64,000 nt of DNA from Apis mellifera (lineage: Eukaryota > Arthropoda > Insecta > Hymenoptera > Apidae), in NCBI RefSeq assembly GCF_003254395.2, contig NC_037639.1:4416001-4480000 (forward strand), in the 5' to 3' direction. Below, piece after piece: positions 63,041-64,000 of this stretch (within the stretch, counting starts at the first letter, position 1; each line of letters begins with the position of its first letter). The translations under genes and the position numbers were made by a program. Below the pieces are notes generated by a model. The model saw only the letters and a program-made list of their open reading frames with translations. It was not told the DNA's origin and did not search any database.

Positions 63041-63145
63041 ATGAAAAATGTTTGGTACAACAACTCTAGTGAGCAGGTCATTCCTAACAATTTTGATATT
63101 ATTGACATTATATTTCCTTGGAATGGACCTTTTGTTGTATTCTAG
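63041..63145 (+). other. Overlapping upstream ORF on the CPES message
   Basis: An ATG 7 nt before the CPES ATG opens a 34-codon frame that overlaps the CPES start in another frame and stops at TAG 63143-63145. Context around both ATGs is A-rich (the CPES ATG has AAAA before it), so initiation could be shared and CPES output lowered by this uORF. Confidence 0.4.
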
Positions 63146-64000
63146 AATACAAAATTATGATGTAAGACCTACATTAAATGGTACACCATATATTTCAATC
63201 ATACCTTGTGATTTTAATCCATTATGTACAGTGACTGTAAAAGGATTAATGCTTGATCATCCAAATCATTTTCTTCTGAGCCCTCTTGCAGCTATCATGG
63301 ATGATTTATTGCAAATAAGTAGCTCTTGGATATGGGTGACACCAAATGCAATCAGTTGTTTCCATATATTCATAGCAGTGGCAGCTGGTAAATGTGTATC
63401 AAGTGATTCGTTATCTTATAGACGCTTAGGTGTAATAGTTTTTCAAGCAAGAACATGGTTGGATGATTTAGATGGACATGTTGCTAGAAAAAGAGCAAAG
63501 ATTAATGGTGAACGATCAGATATTGGTTCTACTGGTTATATTATTGATGGTATCTGTGATGGTTTGGGTTGTATTGCTTTTATTATTGGCCTATATCAAT
63601 TTCTTGCCCGTAACTCAAGTAGACGTGGAGGTTATGATAAGCTGCCTCAACTTCCTGTATCTTCAGTTCTGGAATCTGGAAATGTAACATTGAAAACATC
63701 AAATGCAGCATTTCGTAATATATTACTTATGACCGTCCATTTGTTCCTCACCAGTGCCGCCTGGAATCGATATATATCTTTATACCAGGATCTTCTTGAG
63801 ACTGATTATAGAACACCATCAATTAGTAAAGAACATCTTTATGATAGACAAACAACTATATTCAGAAGTTCATCTTTTTCAATAATAGCTTTTTGCTGGA
63901 AATTTCTAAATTTCCATGCTGTCATGGATTATCTGCTTTTGGCAATATTTTTTGATCGTATGCGAGAATATATTAGGCTTGTAAGATGGTCTCCATTTGT
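63048..64000 (+). CDS. Cpes: Ceramide phosphoethanolamine synthase (5' part)
   Basis: Transfers phosphoethanolamine from CDP-ethanolamine to ceramide, making the main insect sphingophospholipid in the Golgi lumen. 317 residues are visible in one open exon running off the window. The start is fixed by an in-frame TGA at 63042-63044. Seen: a signal-anchor at residues 11-31; hydrophobic segments near 101-113, 163-187, 222-240 and 277-302; and the CDP-alcohol phosphotransferase motif with Asp139, Asp142-Gly143, Ala146-Arg147, Gly163, Asp167 and Asp171. The 15-residue spacer between Arg147 and Gly163 is longer than the usual 8, as I recall for the CPES branch. All catalytic Asp are kept. The C-terminus lies beyond 64000. 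Confidence 0.93.
   Translation, partial: MFGTTTLVSRSFLTILILLTLYFLGMDLLLYSRIQNYDVRPTLNGTPYISIIPCDFNPLCTVTVKGLMLDHPNHFLLSPLAAIMDDLLQISSSWIWVTPNAISCFHIFIAVAAGKCVSSDSLSYRRLGVIVFQARTWLDDLDGHVARKRAKINGERSDIGSTGYIIDGICDGLGCIAFIIGLYQFLARNSSRRGGYDKLPQLPVSSVLESGNVTLKTSNAAFRNILLMTVHLFLTSAAWNRYISLYQDLLETDYRTPSISKEHLYDRQTTIFRSSSFSIIAFCWKFLNFHAVMDYLLLAIFFDRMREYIRLVRWSPF

Noticed and set aside
1..64000. CRISPR arrays, operons, riboswitches, phage or plasmid modules
   Set aside because: None seen. Spliced genes, CpG islands, microsatellites and MITEs indicate a eukaryotic nuclear genome; the repeats are microsatellites or single duplications, not spaced arrays.

Overview
The window looks like nuclear DNA from an insect, most likely a hymenopteran and plausibly an Apis-type bee. 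It is very AT-rich, dense in short microsatellites and homopolymers, and has small AT-rich introns with GT-AG borders. It also has isolated CpG-rich islands, and its proteins read as insect orthologues (a fly-like PKA catalytic subunit, an arthropod-type ceramide phosphoethanolamine synthase). The species is an inference. There are no prokaryotic genes, operons, CRISPR arrays, or recognisable rRNA or tRNA genes.

Layout. Positions 1-50 kb hold no convincing multi-domain protein gene. This stretch is intergenic or large-intron sequence: long AT-rich tracts broken by higher-complexity CpG-containing islands near 3.1, 5.3, 8.3, 14.3, 16.5, 18, 20.5, 21.8, 25.7, 27.4, 30.8, 37, 38.8 and 41.1 kb. 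Within it I see two non-autonomous DNA transposons (a mariner-like MITE at 23860-24141 and a pogo-like MITE at 33751-34036) and a recent 160-bp tandem duplication (8756-9079). There are also several exon-like or promoter-like pieces: a spliced-exon candidate with hairpins at 4568-4734, a CRE plus TATA plus splice-donor block at 8421-8715, a possible minus-strand first coding exon at 19266-19310, and a TATA-driven two-exon structured-RNA candidate at 27630-28140.

The right 13 kb holds the real genes. An intronless PKA catalytic subunit (Pka-C1) lies on the minus strand at 50806-51867, with a purine-rich 3' flank (about 47.9-50.8 kb) and a CpG-rich promoter/5'UTR zone (51.9-53.07 kb). Next comes a 2.3-kb zone of possible non-coding exons (53.7-55.9 kb). 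A three-exon plus-strand gene for a 123-residue acidic, prothymosin/parathymosin-like protein occupies 56716-58647. The first two exons of a DHX35-type DEAH-box helicase follow (61073-61624). Last is the 5' part of a ceramide phosphoethanolamine synthase gene (63048 to the window end).

The genes do not form a pathway. They cover cAMP signalling, a nuclear acidic protein, an RNA helicase and Golgi sphingolipid synthesis. The most notable arrangement is that the CPES gene, with its own upstream CpG/NRF1-like promoter island, follows only the first 82 codons of the helicase on the same strand. Either CPES is nested in a DHX35 intron or the helicase copy is a 5' fragment.
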